DNA of 64,000 nucleotides from Eukaryota sp. TZLM1-RC (taxonomy: Eukaryota; Metamonada: BaSk clade): contig JAUPSS010000001.1 in assembly GCA_040285825.1 (NCBI GenBank), positions 2,728,001 to 2,792,000 of the forward strand, given 5' to 3'. Below the pieces are notes generated by a model. That model was given only the letters and a program-made list of their open reading frames with translations. It was not told where the DNA came from and did not search any database. The first letter of the stretch is position 1, and each line of letters opens with the position of its first letter. The position numbers and the translations under genes were made by a program. This document shows, piece after piece, positions 55,187 through 64,000 of the stretch.

Positions 55187-55939
55187 ATGATATCTACACA
55201 CGTACTACATCCGTCCCTTGCTTCTATGAAAATGGATGATGTTCTGTTGTTCCTACAACAGTGGAAGGTGTACTCTTCTGTTACACCGAAAAAGGACCTT
55301 GTTCCAGCAAGGCTCCTCGTTGACCCCTTCTTGTTAGAATCATTGGTTCTCACAAGACCTGGGGTTGATTCATCCGATGAGGTGTTTCTGGATCATTTAA
55401 AATCCTCCACCTCGTTTTCCCCCTACGAGGAATTCAACTTGGTGATGTCTGAGTTGAAGGTTGATGTCTGTAAGGGCGACGTCCGTGAACATATGTCCTG
55501 CTACCTGAGACGTTTTCTTCAGGCGAAAAGCAGGGCTTCCGGACTGAAACTGCCTGACTCAGCCTTCATGATCAGATTCGCCAAGGGTATTCTTCCATTA
55601 GGACTGCAGAAATCTCTGATTTCTCGAATTCGGGACGAGGTATTCCCCGATTTTCCTACATTGGTAAATACCGCAGAAGATGAACCACTTGATTGCACGC
55701 TAGTAGCTTCTTGGAACAGGTCTTCAAAGACTGTTTCTGAAAACACTGACTCTGTGCGTCAAGCTGGTATGAAGTCTCGTTCATCCCATAAATCTCGCAA
55801 TTTGACTGAAGGGACATGTTTCAAATGTCACCAGAAAGGTCATCTAGCTCGTGATTGCCCCTCAAAAGTTAAGCACAAAGTCAATCATCTACGCCACGTG
55901 CCTCAGTATCTCACAAATCCCCTATCTTCATTATGCTAA
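55187..55939 (+). CDS. Gag-like protein with CCHC zinc knuckle
   Basis: I take ATG 55187, the first in-frame ATG after the 5' LTR; an earlier one at 55058 is inside the LTR. 250 codons, uninterrupted. The middle region (EFNLVMSELKVDVCKGDV, YLRRFLQAKSRASGLKLPD) has the helical look of Ty3/gypsy-type Gag, and near the C-terminus is CFKCHQKGHLARDCP, a perfect CX2CX4HX4C nucleic-acid-binding knuckle. The base composition is less AT-rich than that of the neighbouring LINE, suggesting a different source or recent activity. It would package element RNA for reverse transcription by a helper retrotransposon. Confidence 0.8.
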   Translation: MISTHVLHPSLASMKMDDVLLFLQQWKVYSSVTPKKDLVPARLLVDPFLLESLVLTRPGVDSSDEVFLDHLKSSTSFSPYEEFNLVMSELKVDVCKGDVREHMSCYLRRFLQAKSRASGLKLPDSAFMIRFAKGILPLGLQKSLISRIRDEVFPDFPTLVNTAEDEPLDCTLVASWNRSSKTVSENTDSVRQAGMKSRSSHKSRNLTEGTCFKCHQKGHLARDCPSKVKHKVNHLRHVPQYLTNPLSSLC

Positions 55940-55979
55940 ATGGTTTACGAAACTGTTGAAAGAAAATGGGAAGAAGTAG

Positions 55980-56120
55980 TGTTGTTGTTACTGATTAACT
56001 AACTTGGTAGACAGATGAGGAATTTACATGATGATGTGGCACTTGTTCAAGAACAAGTATTTCTATTAATAAATCTCTTTTCTCTCTTTACTTCTTTGGT
56101 ATTTCTGCCTAACAGCATCA
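55980..56120 (+). repeat. 3' LTR, 141 bp
   Basis: Begins TGTTGTTGTTACTGATTAAC and ends CAGCATCA, directly followed by the second ACTT target copy. Confidence 0.85.
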
Positions 56121-56525
56121 ACTTTGGTTCACAGAAGCACACTTAATCCTGTAAGTGCTCTTGAATTTAAAGCAAAAGAAAAACATTGAAAATGAGACAA
56201 AGATATCGAAGAAGCTAATGCTGATAGAAATGCACCACTAGTTTGTATTGCTTTCCCATTTTCGATAAACTGAAGACTATCAGTAGAAGCAGGAACTTTT
56301 TTAAATGATTTCCAAAAAATGGTTCAAGAAAAAGCAATGAAAAGATTTGATATCTTTTCAAGGCGCTCTCAAATTGAATTTGCCATTATCAATGGATTAC
56401 CTCAGTTTTTCAATCGAATAAGAGAAGCTTTAGCTAGACAGCAAGCAAATCAAGATTTTGTAAAGGGAATCTTGGTTCAAAGAATTTCGTCCCATTAGTT
56501 ATGAATTAATTTTATTAAGTGTGCA
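56121..56525 (+). mobile_element. LINE family B fragment, downstream half and 3' UTR
   Basis: Resumes exactly where 54,236-55,022 stops (TTTGGTTCACAGAAGCAC...) and continues through FDIFSRRSQIEFAIING-like sequence and the family B 3' UTR (GTCCCATTAGTTATGAATTAA). Stops near 56,195 and 56,270 show it is dead. Confidence 0.75.
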
Positions 56526-56996
56526 TGTTCAATAAATATTAAACTATGTTGCCAAGACTACCAATCATACCTTTGAATTCCATTATTTCTGGAATTCCGG
56601 AATTCCAAAATGAAAAAGATGGAATTTAAAAATATGCTATCCATTACAAACAAATTTCTGTTTGAGCTCTGTCTTGGATGATCTAGCCTCTTCATTGTTT
56701 GCAACTTTCTTAATGAATATGCATTTATGATTTCCAAGGTTGTTTTTACCGATTTTGCTTAAGGAATTCTGATGGTGAATTTACACAGAGATGACTTACA
56801 CAAAAACTAAAAAAGACCACACAAACACATTATCCCACAGATCGACAACACTGTCCGTCATAAGAACTGTACCTTAGGCTTGTCACCCTAAAATATAGAG
56901 TCTGGACATTAAGGCAAGAAGATTTGTGCAAGTTCAAATACTAAATTAATTACAAGATTGATTGCAAGTCAAAGATTGATTGATATAAGAAAACTG
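56526..56996. other. Intergenic region, no gene seen
   Basis: AT-rich; a small GGAATTCCGGAATTCC palindrome lies at about 56,593-56,608. Forms the 3' flank of the histidine kinase. Confidence 0.5.
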
Positions 56997-59795
56997 TTAG
57001 TATACACTCTGCTTTCTAGTTGCTCCTTTTTGTCTACGCCCACTTTCTTCTGGAAGACTCTTTGTCAAAGTATCTAACATTTGCGTTTTCGTGAATGGTT
57101 TAAGTAGAAACCCAGTCATTCCGGCATTTAAACATTGTTTTTTAGTTTCTTCCAGGACATCGGCTGTTAAACCAACTATCGGCACAGCTTCAATGCGGTG
57201 GTGATTTTCGAAGTTTCGTAGACTGTGTGTAGTAACATCTCCTGGAGTATGCATTCTGTAATCAATTAACAGCAAATCCCATTTAAGAGGGTCCTTAGTG
57301 TACAACTCCAAAACTTTGGATCCATCGTCTACTGTTGTAAGGTCCACAGCTCCGAGTCGTTCGAAGATAATGATTGCTGTTTTTCGATTGATGGCATTGT
57401 CGTCTGCCAACAAAATCTTATACTTTTCACCATTCTTTGGAGGTTGTAGTGTCTCCTGAGACTTCCTCTTAGCGATTTCTGGAAGAGCAAGTCCAGAAGA
57501 AATGTCCAAAATACGAAGAACTTCAGAAAAAAGTAGAGGTAAAGCAAACGTGGCACAAAAGGTAGCTCGTATACCTGAGTTGACAGATCCTCTTATGGCA
57601 GGGTTAAACGTCAAGACACAATGGCAATCTTTAGATATTTTGGCATTGTTTTGCATGTACCATTCGATGGCAGTTGAGTCAGAGTAATCCATAATCAAAA
57701 TAGTAACTCCCAGTCGCTCTATTTGATTCATAGAGTCAATGGTCCATGTTATTGTCTTTGAACCAAACGATTTGAGTTGCTTTTCTATAGATTCTGCAAT
57801 CTTTTGACTAGTGTTGTGAACCATAACCGTGTGAGTGCTGTATCTGGTTGGAAAAGGTTCAAAAATAGAACCTAGATCCTTTTCCAGTGGTAGATCCACC
57901 CAAAATGTTGACCCAACATTAGGTCTAGAATCTACCTTGACTTTAGCATCCATAAGATTAGCCAGCTTCTGACTTATAGCTAACCCTAACCCCGTTCCCT
58001 TATACGTTCTACTGACTTCAGCTGAGCCCTGCACAAATGGTTTGAAAAGCGTTTTAATAACATCTTTTTCAATACCTATACCAGTATCGGAGACAGATAT
58101 CCGTATTTTGGAACAACTATCAACATTTTCTTCAATATCTCGAACATCCAGAGAGACGTGGCCTTGAGATGTGAACTTAATTGCATTACTCAGTAAATTC
58201 AAAATTATTTGCTTGATTCTTTGGGGATCACCAATAAACTTTCTATGCAACGTGGTGTCAAAAAAGTACAAACAATCAATAGTCTTTGTTGACAATGCAC
58301 TACTGCGAAAAAGACTTATACATTCATCCATGAGTGATGAAAGGTAAAAGGAAGAGCGGTCAAGTTCTATTGAGGCACTTTCTATCTTGGAATAATCTAA
58401 AATGTCATTGATTAAACTAAGCAAAACATTGCTTGAGTTTTCTATAATAGTTACCATTTCCTGTTGAGAAGGGTCTAGTTCAGTCTCTTTTAGTGCAGAT
58501 GAAAGGCCAATAATACACGTTAGGGGTGTTCTGATCTCATGAGATGTAGAAGCAAGGAACAGTGTCTTGGCTCTATCTGCTTGCTCCGCAGTCCGCTTAG
58601 ACGCTTCTAATTCCTGTTCCGTTTTTCTGGAAGCTGTTACATCTCGGAAAATCATAAGTGTGATAGACGTGTGTCGGTGATGATCCAACCGTATGACTTC
58701 CAGGTACCTGTCCAGACAAAACAAATTATAGTGCTTCTTATCTAGGATGACAGGTGATGAAGCTTCACCAGGTTCACAAAATCTTGTCATTTCGGCAATG
58801 ATACAGTTCATTGGAGCACCAACCCTTAAGGAATGTTCTTCAAAAAGTGGGATAGTTGAGTCATCATGATCTCTCACTAGCTTCTTGTTCCATAGAATTA
58901 GCTGGCTATTTTCAAATACCAATAGTCCATCATTTGTTAGATTTAATAATGTTTGAAAAAGATCAACAACTCTTTCAGTAGTTGTTATTTCCGTGATTGA
59001 AACCATAATGCTATCTACGTTACCCTCTCCATCAAAATGGGGACCAAGACCCACACAGGAGGCGAATATTGATGAATCTTTTGGCGACCGTATAACACAA
59101 CGAAATGAAGCTGGCGACTTTTGGTCGCGCACTGTTGAGATATGGCCCATTACCTCATCTGCGGGTGGAGCTAGAAATATTGAACTTATCACATCCCATG
59201 AAGTATCAACATCTAAAGGCAGAACTTCGGACCAACAGTTTTGACATTGTGCAATAGTCCAGGACGAAAGATCTAACCATAACAGTGCTTTACATGGTGA
59301 AAGTGTGATTGGTTCTTCAAGTGGGTGCTGGAGCGAGGCAATATCCTTAGAAATATTTACTCCAGAACATACCATGACCGTCAAAGCCGACCATATAACT
59401 TGCCAACGAATGTAAACCAATTTTTCATGCCTAGTTCGCATTCGAAGAACAAACGAAAGCTGTTGATGTTCTATGATATAGTCTAACACAACCAAATCTA
59501 CGTGATAAACAATGTTAGATAGTTGTGTTCCTCTTAGTCCAGGATCGGTATACTTGAGAAGTTTGAGCAAAGGTGGTGAGTAATCAACTACTTGGTTGTG
59601 ATATGTATCGATTGCAAGCATTAGAGTGCAGCTGTTCTGTATCAGTGCTGATACATTTAGTGAAGATAGTAAGGAGGACATTGAATGATCTACAGTTTGA
59701 GAATAAATTTCATTATTCATCCTTTGTTTTAGATAAACTGATAGAATTTTGAGATTGTTGGTTAGTTTTTGATGAAACAAATCACAAATGTTCAA
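56997..59795 (-). CDS. Hybrid sensor histidine kinase (HisKA, HATPase_c, receiver), soluble
   Basis: 932 residues from ATG 59795, single exon. The N-terminal about 390 residues lack obvious membrane helices and contain PAS-like segments (for example LNLTNDGLLVFENSQLILWN). HisKA: LASTSHEIRTPLTC with the phosphoacceptor His near residue 416. HATPase: LNLLSNAIKFTSQG (N box), SDTGIGI (G1) and GTGLGLAISQKL (G2). Receiver: ILLADDNAINRK, LLIDYRMHTPG with phosphoacceptor Asp near 845, and LLKPFTK with Lys near 899. All catalytic elements are present. It would autophosphorylate on His and pass phosphate to its own receiver, then probably to an HPt protein encoded elsewhere. A LINE lies 46 bp upstream of the start. 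Confidence 0.95.
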   Translation of the reverse strand: MNICDLFHQKLTNNLKILSVYLKQRMNNEIYSQTVDHSMSSLLSSLNVSALIQNSCTLMLAIDTYHNQVVDYSPPLLKLLKYTDPGLRGTQLSNIVYHVDLVVLDYIIEHQQLSFVLRMRTRHEKLVYIRWQVIWSALTVMVCSGVNISKDIASLQHPLEEPITLSPCKALLWLDLSSWTIAQCQNCWSEVLPLDVDTSWDVISSIFLAPPADEVMGHISTVRDQKSPASFRCVIRSPKDSSIFASCVGLGPHFDGEGNVDSIMVSITEITTTERVVDLFQTLLNLTNDGLLVFENSQLILWNKKLVRDHDDSTIPLFEEHSLRVGAPMNCIIAEMTRFCEPGEASSPVILDKKHYNLFCLDRYLEVIRLDHHRHTSITLMIFRDVTASRKTEQELEASKRTAEQADRAKTLFLASTSHEIRTPLTCIIGLSSALKETELDPSQQEMVTIIENSSNVLLSLINDILDYSKIESASIELDRSSFYLSSLMDECISLFRSSALSTKTIDCLYFFDTTLHRKFIGDPQRIKQIILNLLSNAIKFTSQGHVSLDVRDIEENVDSCSKIRISVSDTGIGIEKDVIKTLFKPFVQGSAEVSRTYKGTGLGLAISQKLANLMDAKVKVDSRPNVGSTFWVDLPLEKDLGSIFEPFPTRYSTHTVMVHNTSQKIAESIEKQLKSFGSKTITWTIDSMNQIERLGVTILIMDYSDSTAIEWYMQNNAKISKDCHCVLTFNPAIRGSVNSGIRATFCATFALPLLFSEVLRILDISSGLALPEIAKRKSQETLQPPKNGEKYKILLADDNAINRKTAIIIFERLGAVDLTTVDDGSKVLELYTKDPLKWDLLLIDYRMHTPGDVTTHSLRNFENHHRIEAVPIVGLTADVLEETKKQCLNAGMTGFLLKPFTKTQMLDTLTKSLPEESGRRQKGATRKQSVY

Positions 59796-59840
59796 ATCAA
59801 CTCATTATTGGAAGATCTTCTTGTTTCATGGTGATGTTTA

Positions 59841-61559
59841 ATAAAGTTAATTTTTTTTTACAAAATTTTAATTTTATTCAAAACCTATAAATCAACATCT
59901 AAAAAATCCATCTCTCCCAAAACAAAAACACTGGATGCAACTCTCTCATAGTGAGATCCAAGAGAAAGCAAAGCATCAGAAACCATCTTCAACATCCCCT
60001 TAAAAATAGAAAACACAATTCTATTTTGCCAAAACAATCTGTTGAAATTTCTCCCAGTTCTTCTCTTTACAATCAATTCAAAATCATCCAAAAAACGTAA
60101 AGCAGTTGGTGCAAGTGAACCAAAAAGGGAAAATACAAATGGGTACAAATTGTATTTTGCATGCTGTAGACTGGCCAATTAGGACAAAGGTTCATTGTAT
60201 TTTTTGAATTTAAAATTTTCAGCATTTGAAAGGGGATTATGAATTTCAGAATTAACAAGCCTTTCATTTGAGGCATTACAAGGATCAACAGACATTACAT
60301 CCAATAAAATGAAGCTTCCATCTAATCCAGGTAATATGACATCACCTCTATTATTCTTATGAAAATCATCTTCAGCATCAAACAGATTTGACAACAGAGG
60401 TTCCAAGAAGGATTCAATTCCATGAGATTTACACATACAATATAACTGGTCTCTTACAGCATCATGAACCTTGCTTCTAAAAGTAATAAAATGTTTACAA
60501 TTTAACAAATGAGTAGTTGTAATTTCTCGAGAACATTTACAAATTAAATTATGAGGTAAATTATCAGGCCAGATAAAGGAACGAAATCTCATATTCAGAG
60601 TCCAAGCAGAATCGGATAAGAGAGTACCATAAACTTGTGGAATTCTTGTTACTAAGGCAGAAGAAGTACTGTCACACATATCTTGTAAAAGATGTGCAAA
60701 AGCGGGATTCTTTTTCTTGGCTAAGCCAAGTCTAACATCAAAATCCAAGCTTTCAATAATCTTTGACAATTTTTGTTGAAGCTTTTTTCAGCAAAACTGT
60801 AAATTAAATAGAGATCGGCTTGGAATTTCTTGAATTGATTGAGGAAAACATTTGGTCCAAATTTGTGGCGGCAATTTTTCAAGTTCACAAGATAACTCAT
60901 ACAAATAGGGACTACAATTGGGGACTAACAGATGAGAATCATCAGGAAATCTACGAGAAAATTCATAAATAAAATTTTTGCCACCACCCAAGAATGCTGA
61001 TTGACACAAAATTGAAGATTTAGTAAATCCAATACCCCCCAAATTTGCTGAAGAAAATAAGTGACTTTTCAACATTCCTGGTTCTACAGCCAATAAATCA
61101 GCAAAAAATTCTGTTCTCAATGAATTGAATGAACGACAAAAATCTAATGCTATGGAAGGAGCACAAGATCTCAAAATGTGGGTTATTCTCCCAGTGTAGC
61201 AAATTTTAAGCATGAAAAATTTAATATGCTTTTCTATATCTAAAGAAGGAATTGAATCAAGTTCAATTTTCATTTTTTCCAAAATACCTTGCAATTCATT
61301 CTGAATTTGAGGCACATTTCCTAACCAACAACCAAGGAACTTAAAAGCATCACTACTATAATTAGTAAAAGGGACAATAGAATCGTTTATCACGAGGTCT
61401 TGAGCAGAAGAGCCAATCAGAAGGCATTTGCTGGCATTAAGATGAAGCCCAATATTTTCATATGAATCGGCAATTTCTTGAGCAACCAATTCTAGTAAAT
61501 CAAATGAACCAATCAAGGATATATCATCCATATAAGCAATTATTTATAAAGTTAATTTT
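59841..61559 (-). mobile_element. LINE family A, 5'-truncated recent copy with 14-bp target duplication
   Basis: The element spans 59855-61545 and is flanked by ATAAAGTTAATTTT on both sides (59841-59854 and 61546-61559). It is truncated inside RT motif C (starting YMDDISLIG) and retains GGIGFTKSSILC, the CKCSREITTTHLLNC motif, NNRGDVILPGLDGSFILLD and the 3' end. Only two nonsense changes break the frame (near 60,788 and 60,180). It lies between the kinase and iPGAM genes, 46 bp above the kinase ATG. Confidence 0.85.
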
Positions 61560-61816
61560 GTAAGATTAATGAGTGGTGACATAGCATCATTTTAAAGGTG
61601 CTTTATCTTGACAATGGTTGATGAATTATATAATTAGACTGAGTGACTATGACTCCAACAGTATCAGTCTTTACTGAAGTCTCCTAATTCCAATTAACAA
61701 CTATCCCAATTGACCCAATTTGAGAACTTTGGGTTAATTAGATTTCATGCAAAACAATTGCAAAAACTGATTCAAATGTTGAATATTTAGACTATTTATC
61801 GACTCAAAAACAAAAA
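61560..61816. other. Intergenic spacer at the 3' end of iPGAM
   Basis: About 260 bp AT-rich; nothing recognised. Confidence 0.5.
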
Positions 61817-63542
61817 CTAACCAACGATAAGGTTATTCGCGGTCATTTCCTTTGGAATAGGAAGATCTAGAAGTGACAAAACCGTGGGTGCAATGTCAGA
61901 GAGCTTTCCCTTACCATGCTCCATAAGGTTGCGACCTTTAGCAGCTTCACCAACCCAAATAATGTCGACTGGATGAAGAGTGTGTGAAGTTTTCACCATT
62001 CCGGTGGAGTAATCAATCATCTAAGGTAAAACATAAACAAAACAAACTTGATCCGAGTTGCCATGGTCAGCAGTGATTAAAGCCTCACCACCATAATCAG
62101 TCATCCAAAAGTTAACCAATTTGCCGACACATTCATCAACAATGCCACAGGCTGTCTTGGCAGCATCAAAATTACCAGTGTGTCCAACCATACTGTGGTG
62201 AAAGATGACAAAATGCATACTCTGCGTTAGCATAGTTCACAACAACAAATTTGTAGTCCTTATCCTTGGATAACCTCTTGATGAGTTCTTCAGTGATGTT
62301 ATAGGCCTCCATTTCTGGATGAGAGGCAAAAGAAGAAGCATCAAACCTAGAAGGAACCTCTACTTGGTCTTCAAGAGGGTATGGAGTGGTACTCTTTCCA
62401 TTAAAGAAAGAAGTGACATGCCTGAACTTTTGGGTCTCGGATAATCTTAATTGCTTCAATCCGGCATTTGAAATAACTTCACCTAAAAGATTAGACATAC
62501 CAGAACCTTCAGTCATTGGGGCGATAAGGTAGTCAGCAAATTCGCTGTAATACTGAGTGAATCCAAGGTATGTAACCATGGGAGTTTCCACTTTTCCACC
62601 ATATTTTGAGCGGTCAACAAAAGCATAAGTCAGCTGGATAGCCCTATCTTGGCGGTAGTTAGTATGAATGAAGCAATCACCATTCTTTACTCCTTCGTAT
62701 CCTTGCAAAACATAAGGAGGAATGTACTCATCGGTCATCGGAGTATTGTCTGGTGTTTTGTCTTGTTCGTAGCTTTCTTCAACGGCTTCGGTTGGTTTGC
62801 TGGCCTGACGTCCATTTGCATTGACGATACAGTCCAGGGCAATGTCAGTGAGATCCCAGTTCTTTGAGCGGTCCATTGCGTAGTAACGGCCCATAAATGT
62901 ACCAATGGAGGTGTTACCAACCTCAGTCATGACTTGTTCCAGTTCTGGGGTTAATTTGAGAGAAGTAACCAACGTGCAATGTACTCCAAGGTAGATCGTG
63001 GTGGTGTATCACGACCGTCTAAGAAGGGATGAATAATCATCTTACCTTCAGGGTTCTCTTCCCTAGCACGGCGCATCATTTTGAACAGGTGATCACAATG
63101 TGCATGGACACCTTCGTCTTGCAACAATCCACACAAATGGAGAGTAGATCCATTCTTTTTCCAGTCTTCGATCATGGAATTCCACTTAGGTTGAGACCAT
63201 AGTTCGCCAGATGCACACATGTCGTCAATACGTTTAAGTTCTTGTACAACACTAGAATGAGGAAACAATGGATGATACTTACACTCTCTAAGATGAGTGA
63301 AAAGAGACAAAAGATACTCCAGCACCGATATTTAAGTGACCGGTTTCAGAACTACCTTGGAAGCCAGCAGGTAAACCGACATATTCACCATCAGTACGAA
63401 TGGTAGTCCATGGGTAAGACTGTTTCCATAAGTTGTTATTGGGAGTTTTTCCCTCAGTTGAGGCAGCAGCGATGGCATTACCACGATTCTCATCGTTGGA
63501 TCCCCAACCATCTCTAATGACAAGAAGTACCGGCTTAGACAT
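61817..63542 (-). CDS. gpmI: Cofactor-independent phosphoglycerate mutase (iPGAM), six exons with tiny introns
   Basis: Exons (minus strand): 63542-63318, 63287-63283, 63251-62985, 62944-62222, 62193-62048, 62020-61817; introns 30, 31, 40, 28 and 27 nt. The joined frame is about 520 residues, the family length. Motifs: VIRDGWG near the start; [16 protein letters not shown] with the catalytic Ser near residue 64; [40 protein letters not shown]; and [11 protein letters not shown]. The enzyme interconverts 3- and 2-phosphoglycerate in glycolysis through a phosphoserine, with two Mn2+ ions. Retaining any intron destroys a conserved motif. A Fanzor 3' end lies 51 nt before the ATG. Confidence 0.92.
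63283..63287 (-). other. 5-nt microexon (AGAGT) of iPGAM
   Basis: Between a 30-nt intron (63317-63288, GTATCT...CTTAG) and a 31-nt intron (63282-63252, GTAAGT...TCTAG). Including AGAGT gives [14 protein letters not shown], which restores the invariant GAGR(V/I) motif and the frame; skipping it breaks both. Confidence 0.8.
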
Positions 63543-63593
63543 CGATCAATAAATGTAGAGTAGAGGTTTGGATAATTTTGGAAGTCTTCTACG

Positions 63594-63632
63594 GTGAATT
63601 TCACTAATCATGCATTCCCCTGTGAAATTCAC
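63594..63632 (-). repeat. Terminal hairpin at the Fanzor right end
   Basis: Arms GTGAATTTCAC and GTGAAATTCAC are perfectly complementary with a 17-nt loop; the same structure, with one mismatch, closes Fz-7 at 47461-47499. Sequence identity between the two copies ends at the outer arm. Confidence 0.75.
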
Positions 63633-64000
63633 TCCTGTTTTCAACTCCCTCAGTGTCTACTCACAGGCTGTAAGAGACATGTAGCATCATTTGACAAAGA
63701 CAATCATGATCTTCATCAATGGGCTACCTCACTTAAATACACCTACTGCTTTCACAGAACAAAGCCTCGCGACTTGATGTATCTAAGTGGATCTACCAAA
63801 TGCTACTAGGGCATTTGTAGATCGGTCTCAAAAGTTTTTGTTTCTGTATGCTCAGGTTCGCCATTCATCTTCTCAACAGAGCATCTGGGCAAATGTATCT
63901 TTCAGGCCACAATTCCGCTTTCTTCTTAATTTGAATATTTTTTGCAGCGGAAATATCTCTGTCATATACTATTTGACACTCAGTACAAATACGCATCTGC
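63594..64000 (-). mobile_element. Fanzor copy Fz-8, C-terminus and 3' end (runs off the window)
   Basis: From the window edge the minus strand reads QMRICTECQIVYDRDISAAKNIQ, ending at a stop at about 63,873. This is the second CxxC of the zinc ribbon followed by the DRD...AxxN of RuvC-III, so the active-site aspartate is present. A 280-nt noncoding tail follows to 63594, about 95% identical to the tail of Fz-7. It ends with an 11-bp perfect inverted repeat (63622-63632 and 63594-63604, GTGAAATTCAC). This copy keeps exactly the part that Fz-7 has lost and may be the intact relative; the rest lies outside the window. Confidence 0.8.

Larger units (their letters stand above)
55019..56124 (+). 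mobile_element. Gag-only LTR element (TR-GAG-like) with 141-bp LTRs and 4-bp target duplication
   Basis: Two 141-bp direct repeats (55023-55163 and 55980-56120) begin TGTT and end ATCA (TG...CA) and differ at only a handful of positions. The flanking 4-bp ACTT is duplicated (55019-55022 and 56121-56124). A family B copy without the insert (26,055-26,085) shows the uninterrupted site ATACTTTGGTTCACAG. A purine-rich tract (GAAAATGGGAAGAAG) lies just before the second LTR. The only gene is gag; protease, RT and integrase are missing. This is the structure of terminal-repeat gag elements, which must be mobilised in trans. Confidence 0.85.

Noticed and set aside
56997-59795. Histidine kinase as bacterial contamination
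   Set aside because: It lies between eukaryotic mobile elements in the same contig, with a LINE target duplication 46 bp upstream and similar AT-rich codon use; a eukaryotic hybrid kinase is the simpler explanation.
1-64000. CRISPR arrays, tRNA or rRNA genes
   Set aside because: No regularly spaced repeats of the right length and no cloverleaf or rRNA-like stretch was recognised by eye; a covariance-model scan could still find a diverged tRNA.

Overview
This is an AT-rich window from a eukaryote with a compact nuclear genome, most likely a flagellate or amoeboflagellate protist; I cannot name the lineage. Evidence: tiny spliceosomal introns (27-40 nt, GT...AG) in at least three cellular genes, eukaryote-only proteins (INTS11, exportin, WDR4/Trm82, TEX9, F-box/LRR), and TAA, TAG and TGA all used as normal stops. 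TEX9-like and CEP192-like proteins suggest cilia/centrioles; a hybrid histidine kinase and an independent-type phosphoglycerate mutase (iPGAM) narrow the lineage but do not fix it.

Layout: 1-6.5 kb is a nest of minus-strand non-LTR retrotransposons (reverse transcriptase plus restriction-like endonuclease, here families A-E). 6.6-20.9 kb is gene-rich: a UBA protein, a coiled-coil protein with two 28-29 nt introns, two F-box/LRR proteins, a polytopic membrane protein and a 1579-residue CEP192-like ASH-repeat protein, with LINE debris between. 20.9-27.3 kb and 31.1-38.6 kb are accessory regions of Fanzor (eukaryotic TnpB-like, RNA-guided nuclease) copies, LINE pieces and a decayed exonuclease-like frame, flanking an intact exportin gene (27.8-31.1 kb). 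38.8-41.8 kb holds two hAT elements with recognisable ends and target-site duplications. 41.85-48.5 kb carries WDR4, a coiled-coil protein, an RCC1-like fragment, an internally deleted Fanzor and TEX9. 48.6-53.4 kb has a LINE fragment, RtcB and INTS11. 53.85-56.5 kb is a LINE split by a small gag-only LTR element. 57-63.5 kb has the hybrid histidine kinase, a LINE with a clear target duplication, and iPGAM; the window ends inside another Fanzor.

The cellular genes are unrelated housekeeping and signalling genes (tRNA ligation, tRNA m7G methylation, snRNA 3' processing, nuclear export, glycolysis, centriole/cilium) and form no operon-like unit. The most striking pattern is that every Fanzor copy whose 3' end I can place (four of four) ends just upstream of the start codon of a same-strand cellular gene: CEP192-like (4 nt), exportin (4 nt), TEX9 (115 nt) and iPGAM (51 nt). 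In TnpB/Fanzor biology the sequence beyond the element's 3' end is the guide, so these copies would be addressed to the 5' ends of those genes. The copies are internally deleted or decayed, which leaves open either simple insertion relics or a TldR-like, nuclease-dead regulatory role.
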